Below are positions 1 through 12,537 of a stretch of 64,000 nucleotides of DNA, in pieces. Below the pieces are notes generated by a model. It saw nothing but the letters and a program-made list of their open reading frames with translations, was not told the origin of the DNA and searched no databases. The stretch comes from Carex sylvatica. Taxonomy: Eukaryota > Streptophyta > Magnoliopsida > Poales > Cyperaceae. The stretch covers positions 310,001-374,000 of the forward strand of contig CAXKVR010000093.1 in NCBI GenBank assembly GCA_964058845.1. Reading direction: 5' to 3'. The translations under genes were made by a program, and so were the position numbers. How positions within the stretch are numbered: the first letter of the stretch is position 1; each line of letters begins with the position of its first letter.

Positions 1-459
1 TAAAATCTAGAGAGGGGCAAAAAAAATTTCGGAGGGGGCGAGGAGGAAGTCGATCGGAACTGATAGATAACCACTAAAACTCAAAACCCAGGAGGGCGAC
101 TACCCCCGTGGATCAATCTAGGTCTGCCCTTGCTTACATGATTTTAATTGCATGAGCTATGACACCTTGGTCCGTACTACAGATCTTTGTCTTCTTTTCC
201 AAAGTTTAAATAGCGGATCCAAATAGTTCACCATAATCTCCACATAAAAATGTACTTGCAAAACAAAATTTACATTTTTTTTTTTTAAATTCCTATTTTC
301 TTAGATAGGTAGAAATTTTGATGTCCAAGCAAATTTTCATATGGAGCTCATGTTGAACAAAACAGATTGACTATTTTGACTTTGAAAATTAATTAATATA
401 TGCATCCATAACTAGTACGGCCCAAAGTGCCCTATGCATAGCCTCCCTCAAAAGTAAAA
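1..459. repeat. Repeat debris upstream of BCAT copy 1
   Basis: No coding exon is visible here. Bases 1-135 look like the end of a mobile element (purine-rich run, then a GC-rich stretch). Bases about 150-450 match the foldback family seen better at 27126-27505 and 45182-45515: one side carries an 'accataatctccacataaa'-like core, the other 'catatggagctcatgttgaa', and the right end reads 'gcatagcctccctca'. Homology to the second BCAT locus begins only at about 460 (about 8829 in the other copy), so this block marks the left edge of the duplication. The missing 5' exons of copy 1 would lie beyond the window or are lost. Confidence 0.5.
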
Positions 460-497
460 ATGACAAGTGCATTCATCGCTTGAATTAATACAACCAG

Positions 498-2936
498 GAG
501 TGATGAAGAAATTGGGGAAATAGATTGGGACAGCCTAGGATTTTCTCTCACACAAACCGACTACATGTACAAGATGAAATGTTCAAAAGATGATAACTTT
601 AAGCACGGCAAGCTCACCCGATATGGTAACATTGAGCTCAGCCCTTCTTCATGTGTCCTCAACTATGGTCAGGTTAGTGCGGCCGGATTCAACTCTTTTC
701 CTTTGTAACTATTTCAATTATATGCAATATCTTGTTTTTTTATTCTTACATTTTAGACCATAAATGCTTCATGGCATATAAATTTCACTATTTAACACCT
801 TCAGAGTAGTACAGATTTCTGTCAAAAAAAAAAGAGATCAGACCGATGTTTTTTCTTCCCCAATTGATGTATTCAAATAGTTAAATATAATAAGTTACAA
901 TTTCTAATAGATGCATCTATATTTCATTTATTTTTTGTTAAAAATAGGGTCTATTCGAAGGTCTAAAAGCATATAGAAGTGCAAAAGGGAACGGATTCCT
1001 TCTCTTTAGACCAAAAGGAAAGGATGTGCATGCCCGCACCATCTGTTGATCAGTTTCTTGATGCTGTTAAACAAACAATTTTAGCAAACAAGCGTTGGGT
1101 AAGAGCAGAAAATTATATAAAAGGAAGAAAAAAGTAACATATAAAATTCATTTGAAATGTTTCAAGTAAATTGATCATTAAATGATATTAAGAACAAGCG
1201 AGTCAAAAATCAAAATTAATTGTTTCTGTATTTTTATTTTTTTCTAGGTACCTCCTTCAGGAAAAGATTCCCTGTATATCAGGCCACTGTTAATGGGAAG
1301 TGGAGCAATACTAGGATTGGCCCCAGCACCTGAATATATGTTCTTAGTCTATGCAGCACCTGTTGGAACCTATTTCAAAGTTTGTAGATTTTTCTAATAA
1401 CTTCTGGTTATTTCCCAAAAATTCAGAAAACATGTTTCAAGAATTGTAAATTATACTGTATTTCTATAGGAGGGAATGGAACCAATCAACTTGTTAATTG
1501 AGGATGAAATCGATCGAGCCTGCTCGGGTGGGACCGGAGATGTAAAAGCAATTGGCAATTATGCACAAGTACGTATTGCAATGTTGATTATATCACCAAA
1601 ATTGCTTAATCTAAAATATTCATTAAAAAATTGAATATGATTGATAAGTGACCTTACAAATATTTCAATATTTGGGTTAGGTGTTGAAGACACAGATGAC
1701 AGCAAAGAGCAAAGGTTTCTCAGATGTGCTTTATCTCGATTCAGTCAATAATAAAACATACCTAGAGGAGGCCTCTTCTTGCAATCTTTTTATTGTCAAG
1801 GTTATTGTATAACTTTGTAGACATTAGTGAGATAGTTGTTTATTTTCTTTTTCTTTCTTTTTTCCCTTTTTGTTAATTTTATCATTTTCAGCTAAACTTT
1901 ACTGACCATGTATCCTTTTTGTTGTATTTTGAAACTTAAAGCATATTTTATAAGCTGGACTATAATTCAAAGTAATGATATACTATTTTCATACTAATAA
2001 TAAAATCTAATATATATATATATTAATAATCTTATCTAGGATGATGTAATCTCGACACCGGACACAAAAGGAACAATTCTTCCAGGAATCACTCGTAAAA
2101 GTATCATGGAATTAGCTCATAATATTGGTTACCAGGTTAGCAAATAAAACATTAATTTCGATTGGAAGTAAGAAAAGTATAAATTTACATCTAAAGTACC
2201 AAGTAGAAAGCAGCAATTTAATAGTCAATTTTATGTAAGTTAATCTAGGGTTGGTTTTTCGAGTTAATGGATAATTTGAATATTTTCAAGGAACAGAATT
2301 ATGTTACAAGCTAAGAACCAGTCTTTATTGTAGTGACTAACACAATGCCTTCTGTGTGGAAGGTTGTCAGTTCGGAACCCTATTAAAGAATTATGTTAAT
2401 GCGTGCAATTAGCACGCTCAGTGGATTTCATTGTGCTTTGTTAAGCTTGAAAGCCATAAAAGTAAACTGATTATTTATATCTAATAGGTTTGTAAGATTT
2501 CACTGGTCATAATGCATGCAATTAGCACGCTCAGTAGATTTCATTGGTCATAAATACCCTCATTTTTTTTCTTCTTGAATTTGGACAAACCAGGTTTGTG
2601 AAGGGCTTGTTTCAATTGACGATCTGAGGGAAGCAGATGAAGTTTTTTTGCACAGGAACTGCTGTAGTGGTTTCCTAAGTCTCCAGCATTACTTACCAAG
2701 GCCATATGTAAAATTTTCGGAGAAAATTTTGGTTTCGTTGTAATTAGCTGTATAAGTTACTATAAAAATAAAGATGTTTTAACCTGTTCTTAGTTCTTTC
2801 AGTATATTTCTCTACTTACAGGTATAGATACAGAACTGGAGAAGAGACGGTGTTAAAGAAGCTCTACACGGCTCTTACTTCAATCCAAATGGGACTTGTA
2901 GAAGATAAAAATGGCTGGATTGTAAAAATTGATTGA
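498..2936 (+). pseudogene. BCAT: Branched-chain amino acid aminotransferase pseudogene (copy 1)
   Basis: Degenerate tandem copy of the intact gene at 6286-11366, matching its exons 3-10. Exon equivalents are 498-672, 948-1098, 1248-1379, 1470-1568, 1681-1800, 2040-2135, 2594-2707 and 2822-2936. Frame breaks: exon 4 has lost about 29 bases relative to copy 2, removing the segment matching [11 protein letters not shown] and leading to an in-frame TGA at 1047-1049; exon 9 has an extra T in a run of T near 2647, shifting the frame before the conserved FCTGTAVVV block. The last base of exon 9 is also changed from G to T at its donor. The PLP-lysine region ([10 protein letters not shown]) and the C-terminal GWIVKID are still readable, so inactivation looks recent. 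The first two exons are not in the window. A deliberate alternative gene structure cannot restore both breaks at once. Confidence 0.88.
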
Positions 2937-5900
2937 TATTTCAGAGGGCCAAACTATCAATGTTCAACTTTCTACTGGGCATTCAGTTAGGAAATTTACT
3001 TTCAATAAGCTAGCCAGTAGCAGAATTCAATTCAGCTAGGCATACAAGCAATAAATATATTGTGTTTCCTATCAGAAATTAGAGGCATTCAACTAAAAGT
3101 TTGAGATTAGTTTTTCGATCATTCAATTTAAGCAATTTTTAATGTACTAAATAATCTTAAATGTTTGGATGACATTATGTCAGTGAAGTGTAATATTTTA
3201 TTTTAACATAATTGTTTATAAATTACTATTTTACAATTTGTTTTCAGATTTCAACCGATTCATCCCATTTTGATTTCATGGTCAACCTACCGATTCCAAT
3301 TTTCAGAACCACCATGGATACACCCGCCCAGAGCGGCACATACCATACCACTTGACCTTTACTGTTATAGTACCAAAAGCTAAGGATAAGACAATTAGTT
3401 GGCAAGAATTACTGGTATAAGACAATGTGTGCTGATTGGTAAAAACAAAATGTTACAGCCCAACAAATTCTTCCTATTATTCTTCCTCTCTCCCGGTCCC
3501 TTGTATAGCCCTCTCTATTCAAAGAACAAAGAGTTCACTGGGCCTGAAAAATCATCTCTGTTAAAACTCTTTCTGAACTGAGTTCAGGCCCATAGTAGAG
3601 TTGTTGATTTGGCAAGCCCGTTTCTGACTTCAAAGGCCCAATTTTATTGCTCTCAACTTTTGTAAGGCCCAATTGTATTGCTCTTCTCTTTTCGATTCAG
3701 GAGTGGAGACGCAGGTGGGAAGCGTTTTTCTATTTTTCTTTTTGTATTGTTGCTTTATTCGTGAAGAAAGATGATTAAATCTGAGAGAAAACGAAGCAAA
3801 CAAAATGTCATGCAAGTTAGTAGGTATATTAAATCAATGAATTTTGTCATGTAAAGAAAAGGTCTTTTTAAAGCATTAAATATTTTTGGATAATAAATCA
3901 TTGATTTTTGTATACGAGAATATGCTATATATGTCATGAGTGCTGACTATTATTGGAGACTTCATTGAATTTTCTCATGCAAAGAAAATGTCTTCTTCAA
4001 GAATTTTAGTTTTTGAAATAATAAATAATTTATTTTTGTATGGCTTAATCTCCTCTCCAGTTTTGTTCCTTAAATGGATATTTCCATTTTCTTGATGTTT
4101 ATCTATGAGAAGTATAAAAAATTATTTTATTACCATTGTCAAATGCGAATAGGCCAAACATGTGGAGGAAAACCAAAGTCTTTTTTTAACTCAGTGAAAT
4201 CATTTATCATATAATATGATAGTATTTCTGATGTAATTTGTATTGTTGTAATACCTAATTTCAGTTATATAAGTAAACTATAATAATTTTGACATGTTAG
4301 TAGCTACCAATGAGAAAGTCACATTTATTTAGGAATAGATAGTTGTCAACCTCTAAATTTTTAAAATATACTTTGACACAAGAGTGGGCTGAGTAATTGA
4401 TGAATTTATTGCTTTTTTATTATACCATTTTTGTTTAGATAGCTGTGTAATATTGTTAGATGTTGATGTTTGATTTTTTTTTTAAAATTATTGTGTTCAA
4501 TGTCCATTAGTCTCTCAATTTTCCTGTAGAGACCAAGTCAAAGACTTAGTTTCCTTATCAGTCTCAATTGCTCCCCAATTTTCCTCTAAGCCAAGTCAAA
4601 GATTTAACTGTTCTTATCAGTCTCATTCTTCCAATCGGATCTCTCCAACTCCGTCCATGATCCCTCCACCCTGACCCGCCTCTGTCCTCCTTCGAGCGCA
4701 CTGCCTCCAACCGGCCCTCGCGCAGATTTGTGCTTCTACATGCATATGCTTCTCTTCATGCCTAGCTCTACCTCTTTGTCTCTCTCTTTAGATGCCTCTT
4801 CTTCTCTGTCCATTTCCTCATGCTATCCTTCTCACTCTTCTGATGACTCTAATTCCGAGTTCTCGTATGAGTAGTTCCTATGCTTCCAATCGTTAACTCA
4901 AATTTTGGTTTTTGGAATTTCAAGGTCAACATAGTTAACTCAATTTTTGTTTTTGCTACTTTATATGAGCTAGCTGTCGCTTTTTGTGAGAAAATTTGTG
5001 GAAAAATTTGTAATGATTCAATTGGATGCAAAGAAAAAGATGAAACAAATCCACTGGAAGTTAAAAGATTGATATATTATACGAATTTGTTTGCAAGTAA
5101 ATATCACCAACAAAGGTAAGTTCAATTTTATTGCCTTACTTTAAAATTAATTATTATACAATGTTGAGAAATATTGCGAAATAAGTACGAATGAGATATA
5201 TATTTTAAATAATTAATGTCGGAAGTTATTTTGAATTCGTATCTATAAGTTAAGCAGATATTAATACTTTATGGCGCCAACCAGTGTTTTATGTAAAAAA
5301 ATTAAAATTTGATAGAATATATGTGCTCAGTACAAAAACTTGACACATAAATTACTTATTTTTTGAGAGATATAAATATATACTTGTAATATTTAATATT
5401 AATTTTACAACTATGATCAAAAGCAAATTTTAATTTTGAAATCCGACATTATAGATTTATAGATATGATCTCTATTACGGGTGTTCAAATGGTTCCGTTT
5501 AATCGGTTTTGGACCGAACCGAATTATAACTTCGGTTCGGTTCGGTTTGAAAATTTTCAAAACCGAAATAATCGAACCGACCGAACTTTCATATAATATG
5601 AATTTGATCCGAACCATCCCGGTTTATTTCTTAATCAATTGCTTTAAATACTTGATTTATTTCTAAATATCTTCGTTCATTTCTTAATACTCCGGTTTAT
5701 TTATTAATATACTTCGGTTTATTATAAATCAATTGTTTTAAATAAAAAAATTAATATATTTCGATTTGAACCGAACAAACAGAAATAAAACTTCGGTTCA
5801 GTTTTGTTCGGTTGCAATGCTAATTCGGTTTGGTTCGGTTTTATTTTTAAAACCAAATTATAACTTTGGTTTGCCAAGTTCCGAACCGAACCGATGAACA

Positions 5901-6150
5901 CCCCTAATCTCTATGATAAATATATCGACATAATAATATAATAATAGAAAATATACAACTTTTTTGCTACTTAAAACTTAAAATAAACTAATAAGACCTG
6001 TTTTAAAGTAAAAATTAATATCTCACCATATTTTTACCACGTGATTTATAACACCAACGCACCACCAACCCTACTTTTTTTTTATCGCAATCCTTCTACC
6101 AACCCAAAGAAAACCTGCTTGTGCGTTATTGTTTGAATCTTTTCATGAAA
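2937..6150. other. Intergenic region between the BCAT copies
   Basis: No convincing gene. Bases 3240-3330 resemble the end of the repeat also seen at 7350-7450 and 11690-11800. Bases about 3590-4270 form the first copy of a flank that recurs at 12160-12490 and 18100-20850. At 4508-4618 there is a two-unit tandem repeat of roughly 60 bp ('caattttcc...ccaagtcaaaga...cttatcagtctc'). Bases 4608-4871 are open in one frame and richer in C than the surroundings (see findings). A hAT-like foldback lies at 5476-5906. The rest is AT-rich sequence in which I see nothing. Confidence 0.6.
5476..5906. mobile_element. hAT-type non-autonomous foldback element
   Basis: A 431-bp element with inverted ends: left 'gggtgttcaaatggtt', right 'aaccgatgaacaccc'. 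The interior is made of repeated 'cggttcggtt' and 'aaccgaaccga' motifs able to pair. It is flanked by a perfect 8-bp direct repeat 'atctctat' (5468-5475 and 5907-5914), the target-site duplication length typical of the hAT superfamily. No transposase is encoded. Confidence 0.8.
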
Positions 6151-6162
6151 GTTATGCATAAT

Positions 6163-6171
6163 ATATATATA
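6163..6171 (+). promoter_or_regulatory. Probable TATA box of BCAT copy 2
   Basis: A TATATATA run lies about 115-125 bp before the chosen BCAT start codon, followed by a CT-rich leader ('ccccctctctctttcc'), a common arrangement in plant promoters. It could be a chance AT tract. Confidence 0.4.
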
Positions 6172-6285
6172 GGGATCAAGCCCCCTCTCTCTTTCCATCT
6201 ATAAATTCACTAATCACTGATTATCAAATTCAAAACTATATAACTTAAAAGGCATACAAATCTTCCTCAATTTCATTTTGATTCC

Positions 6286-9200
6286 ATGGCCTCCTCTTCA
6301 TCGAATACAACCCAAGCTCCTTTGAGTGTAAGTTTCCATGCCTTTGCTCCAGCTTTAGTCATCTTTTATTTTTATTATAATTTGATTCTCTTCTTGTTAA
6401 AATTAGCAATACATGTTATTTTGCGGTATATATCAGTCTGTTAAATATTTGTTTTCCATTTTGACATATATATATATATAACCATGGATTGGAAAATCGG
6501 CCGAGTCATAACAGTATCGGTCGGGTCCGATCCGAGTTTCGTCCGAGTTTCATGCCCATGCGATTTTTTCATCAAAACTCGGTTGAATCGGATTTACTCG
6601 GCCAAGTTATCCAATTTTTGATCCGAGTCAAGCCGAGTCGGACCGAATCAGACCGAGTCAGGCCAAGTCTGTTAAGTAATCGGAAGATTGAAGAAGGAAT
6701 TTTGTGATTAGGTTATCTAGGTTTTCGATTTGGAACAAAAAGTCGCAGGAATTTTGGAGAAGAACGACACATTGCTTGCGAAAGGAGATGAATAATGCGC
6801 GTAGACTCGTTTCACTGTATTATTGCTCAACAATTTTAAATATGCTTCATGGTTCAAGCTACACCTTGTTCGCGTAGATAAACTGAACACATTTAATTTT
6901 AGTCCTTTACATATGTCCATTTGGAACTGCTGTTTTTAAATACTCTTAATGTAGCGGGTCAGTTTTATATACTTTTTCTGATTACCACATTACTGGTCAC
7001 AGAAATAAATACGTATAAAATAATATAAACTAGTAAATTTTTGTACATCTGTCCATTCTGCTTCTTTTTTTTCGTGTGTACGCTTCTATTTTAATTTATT
7101 ATAGTAGTGGATTATATAAGTGGAATTAATTTAGCATATTTGAATATATTTTTATTTTTATTTTTTCTTATATTTTTATACTATCTGCGACTATTTACAT
7201 ATTATCTGATTACTTTTGAATGTTTATATTTCATTTTATTGGTAGATTATATTAATGTAAAAAGTGATCTTAACATCATTTTTTAACTAATTATTCTATT
7301 ACATTTTTTACTTATTTTTTTATATAAAACAACATTTTTTTTGAATAAATCCAAGTTTCCGGGTTGACTGGGCCGATTCTAATCTATTCCTCCGATTCCG
7401 AGTCAATAATCGACCATCTGATTCCGATTCTGATTTTCTGCATAACCATGTATATAACTTGTTTTTTCTTATAACGGTTTCCATAGATTTACTTTCAATT
7501 CATAAGTTGAACGATCAAACATATTTTACTCGAGGAAATATTTAAGGAGAAAAAAATATTAATCAGCCAACTGGAGGGAAATTTACGATTTTTTACTTAA
7601 TTACTAATTACAGGTAACATAATTTTCATTAATAAAATCACAAAATATATTTTATATAAAAGTACAAATTTCAGAAGATCTCATTTTGTAGGACTGGCAC
7701 TGCAGTTTATAGCGTTTTTTGCGGTCACTACAGACTACAACGTCCCACAGCCACAGAAAAAACGAGGATGCAATAGAGAACAGGGTACGGAGAGTTGGTA
7801 TGAGTATTAAGGAGGAAAGCTAGTGTGTGCTATGTTCATCAAGTCTTCTTGATAAAGATAATTCGAAAATCTATCAGTTTGACTTCAAACAATGATTAAA
7901 TCATTGAAATTCATCTATTTCATTAGTGTACATGTATATCCCAAAGTTTGATATTTTTTTATTTATTTAATAGAAAGTCAAGTGGTAAAAAAAAATATTT
8001 GAAGTTTCATAAATTATTTTAATATGTTCATTTTTCTCTCTATGTATGGTGCAATCTCTCTCGCCTTTTCTCACCTATAATCTTGAAGTGTCGTCTCTCC
8101 TTTATTTTCTCGATAACAGATATGTATAATTCATGAACTTATTTTTATTTCTCTTATCTGTTTCACTAGTTTTCTGTAGCCTCTTTGCAAGAAGCGTCGA
8201 GGTTGGATTCGGATAGGTAAGCACTTTGGTATCAAGGTCCTTTTTAATTTTCTATAAATTAATTTATAATTACAGTACGGTCCTACAATTTTGCATAATT
8301 TTAGTGTTTACATGTGTCGTGGTAAAATTGAATTTGGATATTCGTTGTATTGAGGAGACTCCCTATGTATTGTCACCAATTTTTGGTAGTGAGAAATTTT
8401 TCTAATTATAGTGATCCAATTAATGATTGCTCTTCATTTGAACATTGTGCAACTTTTTAGACATTCTAGTCAACATAGAAATATTTCTAAATAATAGTCC
8501 TACTTCCAAATTCTGAATAGAGTTTAAATTCTAACTGCATGCAGTTTCGGAGGGACTAGTATAATAAAATAAGTTGATACAAAAGTATATTATCAAACTA
8601 CCATGGTCTACATTGCAAGTTGGCACAGATTGGGTTTGATTTTATATAAATGCTAATGCATGATATAATGAAATCTCAAAGTCTGTAGAGAATGTTCAAC
8701 TTGGTAATAATCTACATAGAAATCTCAAATTGAAGGGGAACAGCATAGCCAATAATATAATGAGATAATGTTTTGAAGTTCTGAACCAAAACATTTGGGT
8801 TTTCAGTAATGACTGAAAAAAAATTAAAAAAAAATGATAAGTGCATTCTTCGCATGAATTAATACGAGCAGGAGTGATGAAGAAAAAGAGGAAATTGATT
8901 GGGAGAACCTAGGATTCACTCTCACAAAAACCGACTACATGTACGTGATGAAATGCTCAAGTGATGACGGTAACTTTAAGGACGGCAAGCTCAGCCGGCA
9001 TGGCAACATTGAGCTCAGCCCTCATTCAGGTGTCCTCAACTATGGTCAGGTTAGTGCCTGATTCAACTCTTAGCTTCTGCAACTACTTTCAATTATATGA
9101 AATATCTTCTTTTTTTTTTTTAGACAATTAAAGCTTTCTGGCAAATAAATTTCAGTATTTAACACCTTCAGAGAAGTACAGTTTTCTGCCAGAAAAGGAA

Positions 9201-11366
9201 ATCAAAACCCTGTTTTTTTTATTGCCCATTCGATGTAATTCGAATAGTTAAATATAATAAATTATATTTTTTCTAATAGATACATATTTAATTTGTTTTT
9301 CTTAAAAAATAGGGTATATTCGAAGGTCTAAAAGCTTATAGAAGTGCAGAAGGGAGCATCCATCTATTTAGACCAGAAGAGAATGCAAAAAGAATGCAAA
9401 CAGGTGCTGAAAGGATGTGCATGCCTGCCCCATCTGTTGATCAATTTCTTGATGCTGTCAAACAGACTGTTTTAGCAAACAAGCGTTGGGTAAGCGCTGC
9501 AAATTATAATAAGGAAGAATAAATAACATTAAATTCATTAGAAATGTTTTAAGCAAATTAATCTTAACATGATATTAAGAACAATCGAGTCGAAATTAAT
9601 TGTTTCTGTATTTTTCTTTTTTGGCAGGTACCTCCTCATGGAAAAGGTTCCCTTTATATCAGACCACTGTTAATGGGGAGTGGAGCAACACTGGCATTGA
9701 CCCCAGCACCTGAATATATGTTCTTGGTCTGTGTAGTACCTGTTGGACATTTTTTCAAAGTAGGTAGATATTTAGAATAACTTCTTGTTGTGTTCCAAAA
9801 ATTGTTAAAACATGTTTACAGAATTTTAAATTACACTGTATTTTACAGGAGGGAATGGAACCAATCAATTTGTTAATTGAGGATGAAATCCCCCGAGCCA
9901 GCCTGGGTGGGATCGGAGATGTAAAAGCAATTGGCAACTATGCACCAGTAAGTATTGTAATGTTGATTATATCACCCAAATAGCCTAATCTAAAAGTTTC
10001 ACTAAAAGAATTGAATAAGCTTGTTATGTCACTTTAAATATTTTTGAATATTTGGGGGTAGGTGTTCATGGCACAGAAGAGAGCAAAGAGCAAAGGTTTC
10101 TCAGATGCGCTTTATATTGATTCAGTGAATAAAAGATATCTAGAGGAGGCCTCAGTTAGCAATCTTTTTATTGTGAAGGTTATTTTATATTTTTGTAAAC
10201 ATTAGTGATAATTATTTCTTTTCTTTTCTTTTCTTTTTCTTTTTATTAATTTTGTCATTTTCAGCTAAATTTTACTGGCCCTGTATCCTTTTCTTCATCA
10301 TTTCACACAAAAAAAAAAAAAAAAAAAAAGCGATAACTTCTACAAAATATAAGACAGCATACTTAAGGTTCCTGTGTGTTGTATTTTGAAACATAAAGCT
10401 TATTTTATAAGCATGACTATAATTTCAAAGTAAACGATATATTATTTTCATAATATTGATATAATCTAAAATATAAACTAATAATCTTATGTAGGATGGT
10501 GTAATCTCGACACCGACAAAGGGAACAATTCTTCCAGGAGTCACTCGTAAAAGTATCATGGAATTAGCTCATAATATTGGTTACCAGGTTAGCAAATGCA
10601 ACAATTTACAGCTCAAGTCTTCTTTAAGTATAAATGTTAACTAAAGAAACAGGTAGAACAGCAATATAATTGTTTAGTCTATTTTTATCTAAGTTCTTCT
10701 AGGGTTGGTTGTTCAAGTTCAAGGATAATCTGAATATTTTTGAGGAACAAAATTATTCTACAACCAAAGAACCAGTCTTTGGTATAGTAAATAATTAACG
10801 CACTACCTTCCATGTGGAAGGATGTAAAACCCTATTACATAAAATTATGTTGAAACTTAGAAATTTCATGATGCAATTAGGACTCTCAATTGATTGCGTT
10901 GTGCTTTGTTATGCTTAAAAGACATTAGAGTAAACTGATTATTTAAATCTAATTGTTATTTATAAATCTGTACCAATCAGTCATGAATACCCTCTCTTCT
11001 TATTTTCTTGTTTCTTCTTTGATTTGGACAACCAGGTTTGTGAAAGGCTTGTTTCAATTGATGATCTGAGGGAAGCAGATGAAGTTTTTTGCACAGGAAC
11101 TGCTGTGGTGGTTTCCCCAGTCTCCAGTATTACATACCAAGGCCATAGGTAAAATTTTCTGAGAAAAATTTGGTTACATTGTTAGCTGTATAAGTTAGTT
11201 TAAAATTAAAGATGTTTTAACTTGTTCTTACATTATGTTTCTCTACTTCAGGTATAGTTACAGAACTGGAGAAGAGACGGTGTCAAAGAAACTATACACG
11301 GCTCTTACTTCTATCCAAATGGGACTTGTGGAAGATAAAAATGGCTGGATTGTAAAAATTGATTGA
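6286..11366 (+). CDS. BCAT: Branched-chain amino acid aminotransferase (intact copy 2)
   Basis: PLP-dependent enzyme of fold type IV that transfers the amino group between Leu/Ile/Val and 2-oxoglutarate, giving glutamate and branched-chain 2-oxo acids. Exons: 6286-6327, 8170-8216, 8872-9049, 9313-9489, 9628-9759, 9849-9947, 10062-10178, 10495-10587, 11036-11148, 11252-11366; these join in frame to 370 codons plus TGA. Visible family blocks are [51 protein letters not shown] with the PLP lysine near residue 218, [10 protein letters not shown] with the conserved Glu near 254, [21 protein letters not shown] and the C-terminal GWIVKID. The N-terminus (about 30 residues, Ser-rich, starting MASSSS) is short compared with chloroplast isoforms, so a cytosolic or weakly targeted form is possible. 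Exons 1-2 are the least certain: they rest on splice consensus and phase only. Intron 1 is about 1.8 kb and contains repeats. Copy 1 upstream is broken, so this is the only functional copy in view. Confidence 0.88.
6478..7450. repeat. Repeat element inside BCAT intron 1
   Basis: Bases 6480-6680 and 7350-7450 carry opposed clusters of 'ccgagtc/gactcgg'-like motifs around an AT-rich middle. The edges read 'ataaccatggattgg' and 'gcataaccatg'; the left edge and the reverse complement of the right both begin with a CATGG-centred motif followed by 'gaaaatc', so the ends look like an imperfect inverted repeat. The right end resembles sequence at 3240-3330 and 11690-11800 downstream of the two BCAT copies. 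Coding potential is absent. Family not recognised. Confidence 0.5.
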
Positions 11367-12537
11367 TCGATATTTCAGACGGGCCTGAGGAAATTTACTT
11401 TCAATAAGCTAGCCAGTAGCAGCATTCAATAAACTGAGCATACAAGCAATAAATATATATGTGTTTACTATCACAAATTAGAGGCATTGAATTTAAAGTT
11501 TGGGATTAGTTTTTTATTCTTTTAATTTATGCAATTTTTAATGTACTAGTTTAATTTTGAATGTTTGTATTACATTATATTAGTGAATTATTTAAGTGTA
11601 ATATTTTGTTTCAACATATATAATTGTTTTACAAATTACTATTTCACAATTCTTTTCCTATTTTTTAATATAAAACATGATTTTTTTTTTCTCGAAAAAT
11701 ATATCTGAGCTTCCAATCCAATTTGGCTAATTTCAATCAATTCTTCCAATTCCGATTCTATGATCAACCTACCTATTCCGATTTTCTGAACCATGGTGGA
11801 TACACCAGCCCAGAGCAGCACATACTTTACCATTTGACCTTTACTGTTAGAGTACCAAAAGCTAAGGATTTGCTTTGCCTGAAACATCATTTCTCTTAAA
11901 ACTCTCTTTTGCTCTTTCTGAACTTAGATCAGGCTAAGGATTTAATGCAGCCTCTCTCTCTCTCTGATTCAATTTAAACTTACCAGATTTTATCAGTTAC
12001 AGCATCAATTTTATTTATCAAGAAATAATGTGCTTATGCAACAAAAGACAATCTTCATCAAGCAATTAGTATGCAATAGTGTGCTCAAGTGAAAGTCAGC
12101 GCTTGATATTTATTTGAGAGAAAGAAATAAGAAACAGTTTACACTTCTTTTTTCTTTATATCGGTACCGACACATTGTTTGATACCGGTTCTAGGGGCTA
12201 GAAAGATCTTCACTCTCATGAAACATTGGTACATATCCCATTTGTTTGTACCAACTTGGGATATTCAAAGGCCCAATTGTATTGCTTTCAACTTTTCTAA
12301 GACCCATTTGTATTGCGTTTCTCTTTTCTAAGGCCCACTTTTCTAACGATGTCATGTAAGTAGGTATACTAAATCATTGAATTTTGCCATGGAATCAAAA
12401 GGTCTTCTTACAGCATTAAATATTTTTTGAGATAACAAATCATTGATTTTTGTATATCGATCGTGAGTTCTGACTATTGGAGACTCGCATTAGCTGTCAT
12501 TGTCAAACTAAATCTAAGTAAGCCATCAATTATAAAT
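11367..12537. repeat. Duplicated 3' flank of BCAT copy 2
   Basis: Bases 11370-11640 match the region after copy 1 (2937-3240), followed by the repeat end at 11690-11800. Bases 12200-12490 ('ctcatgaaacattggtacat', 'ggcccaattgtattgct', 'aatcattgaattttgcc') match 3640-3960 and 18130-18800. The homology is then interrupted by the MITE at 12538. No gene is seen; open frames here are short and unsupported. Confidence 0.7.
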
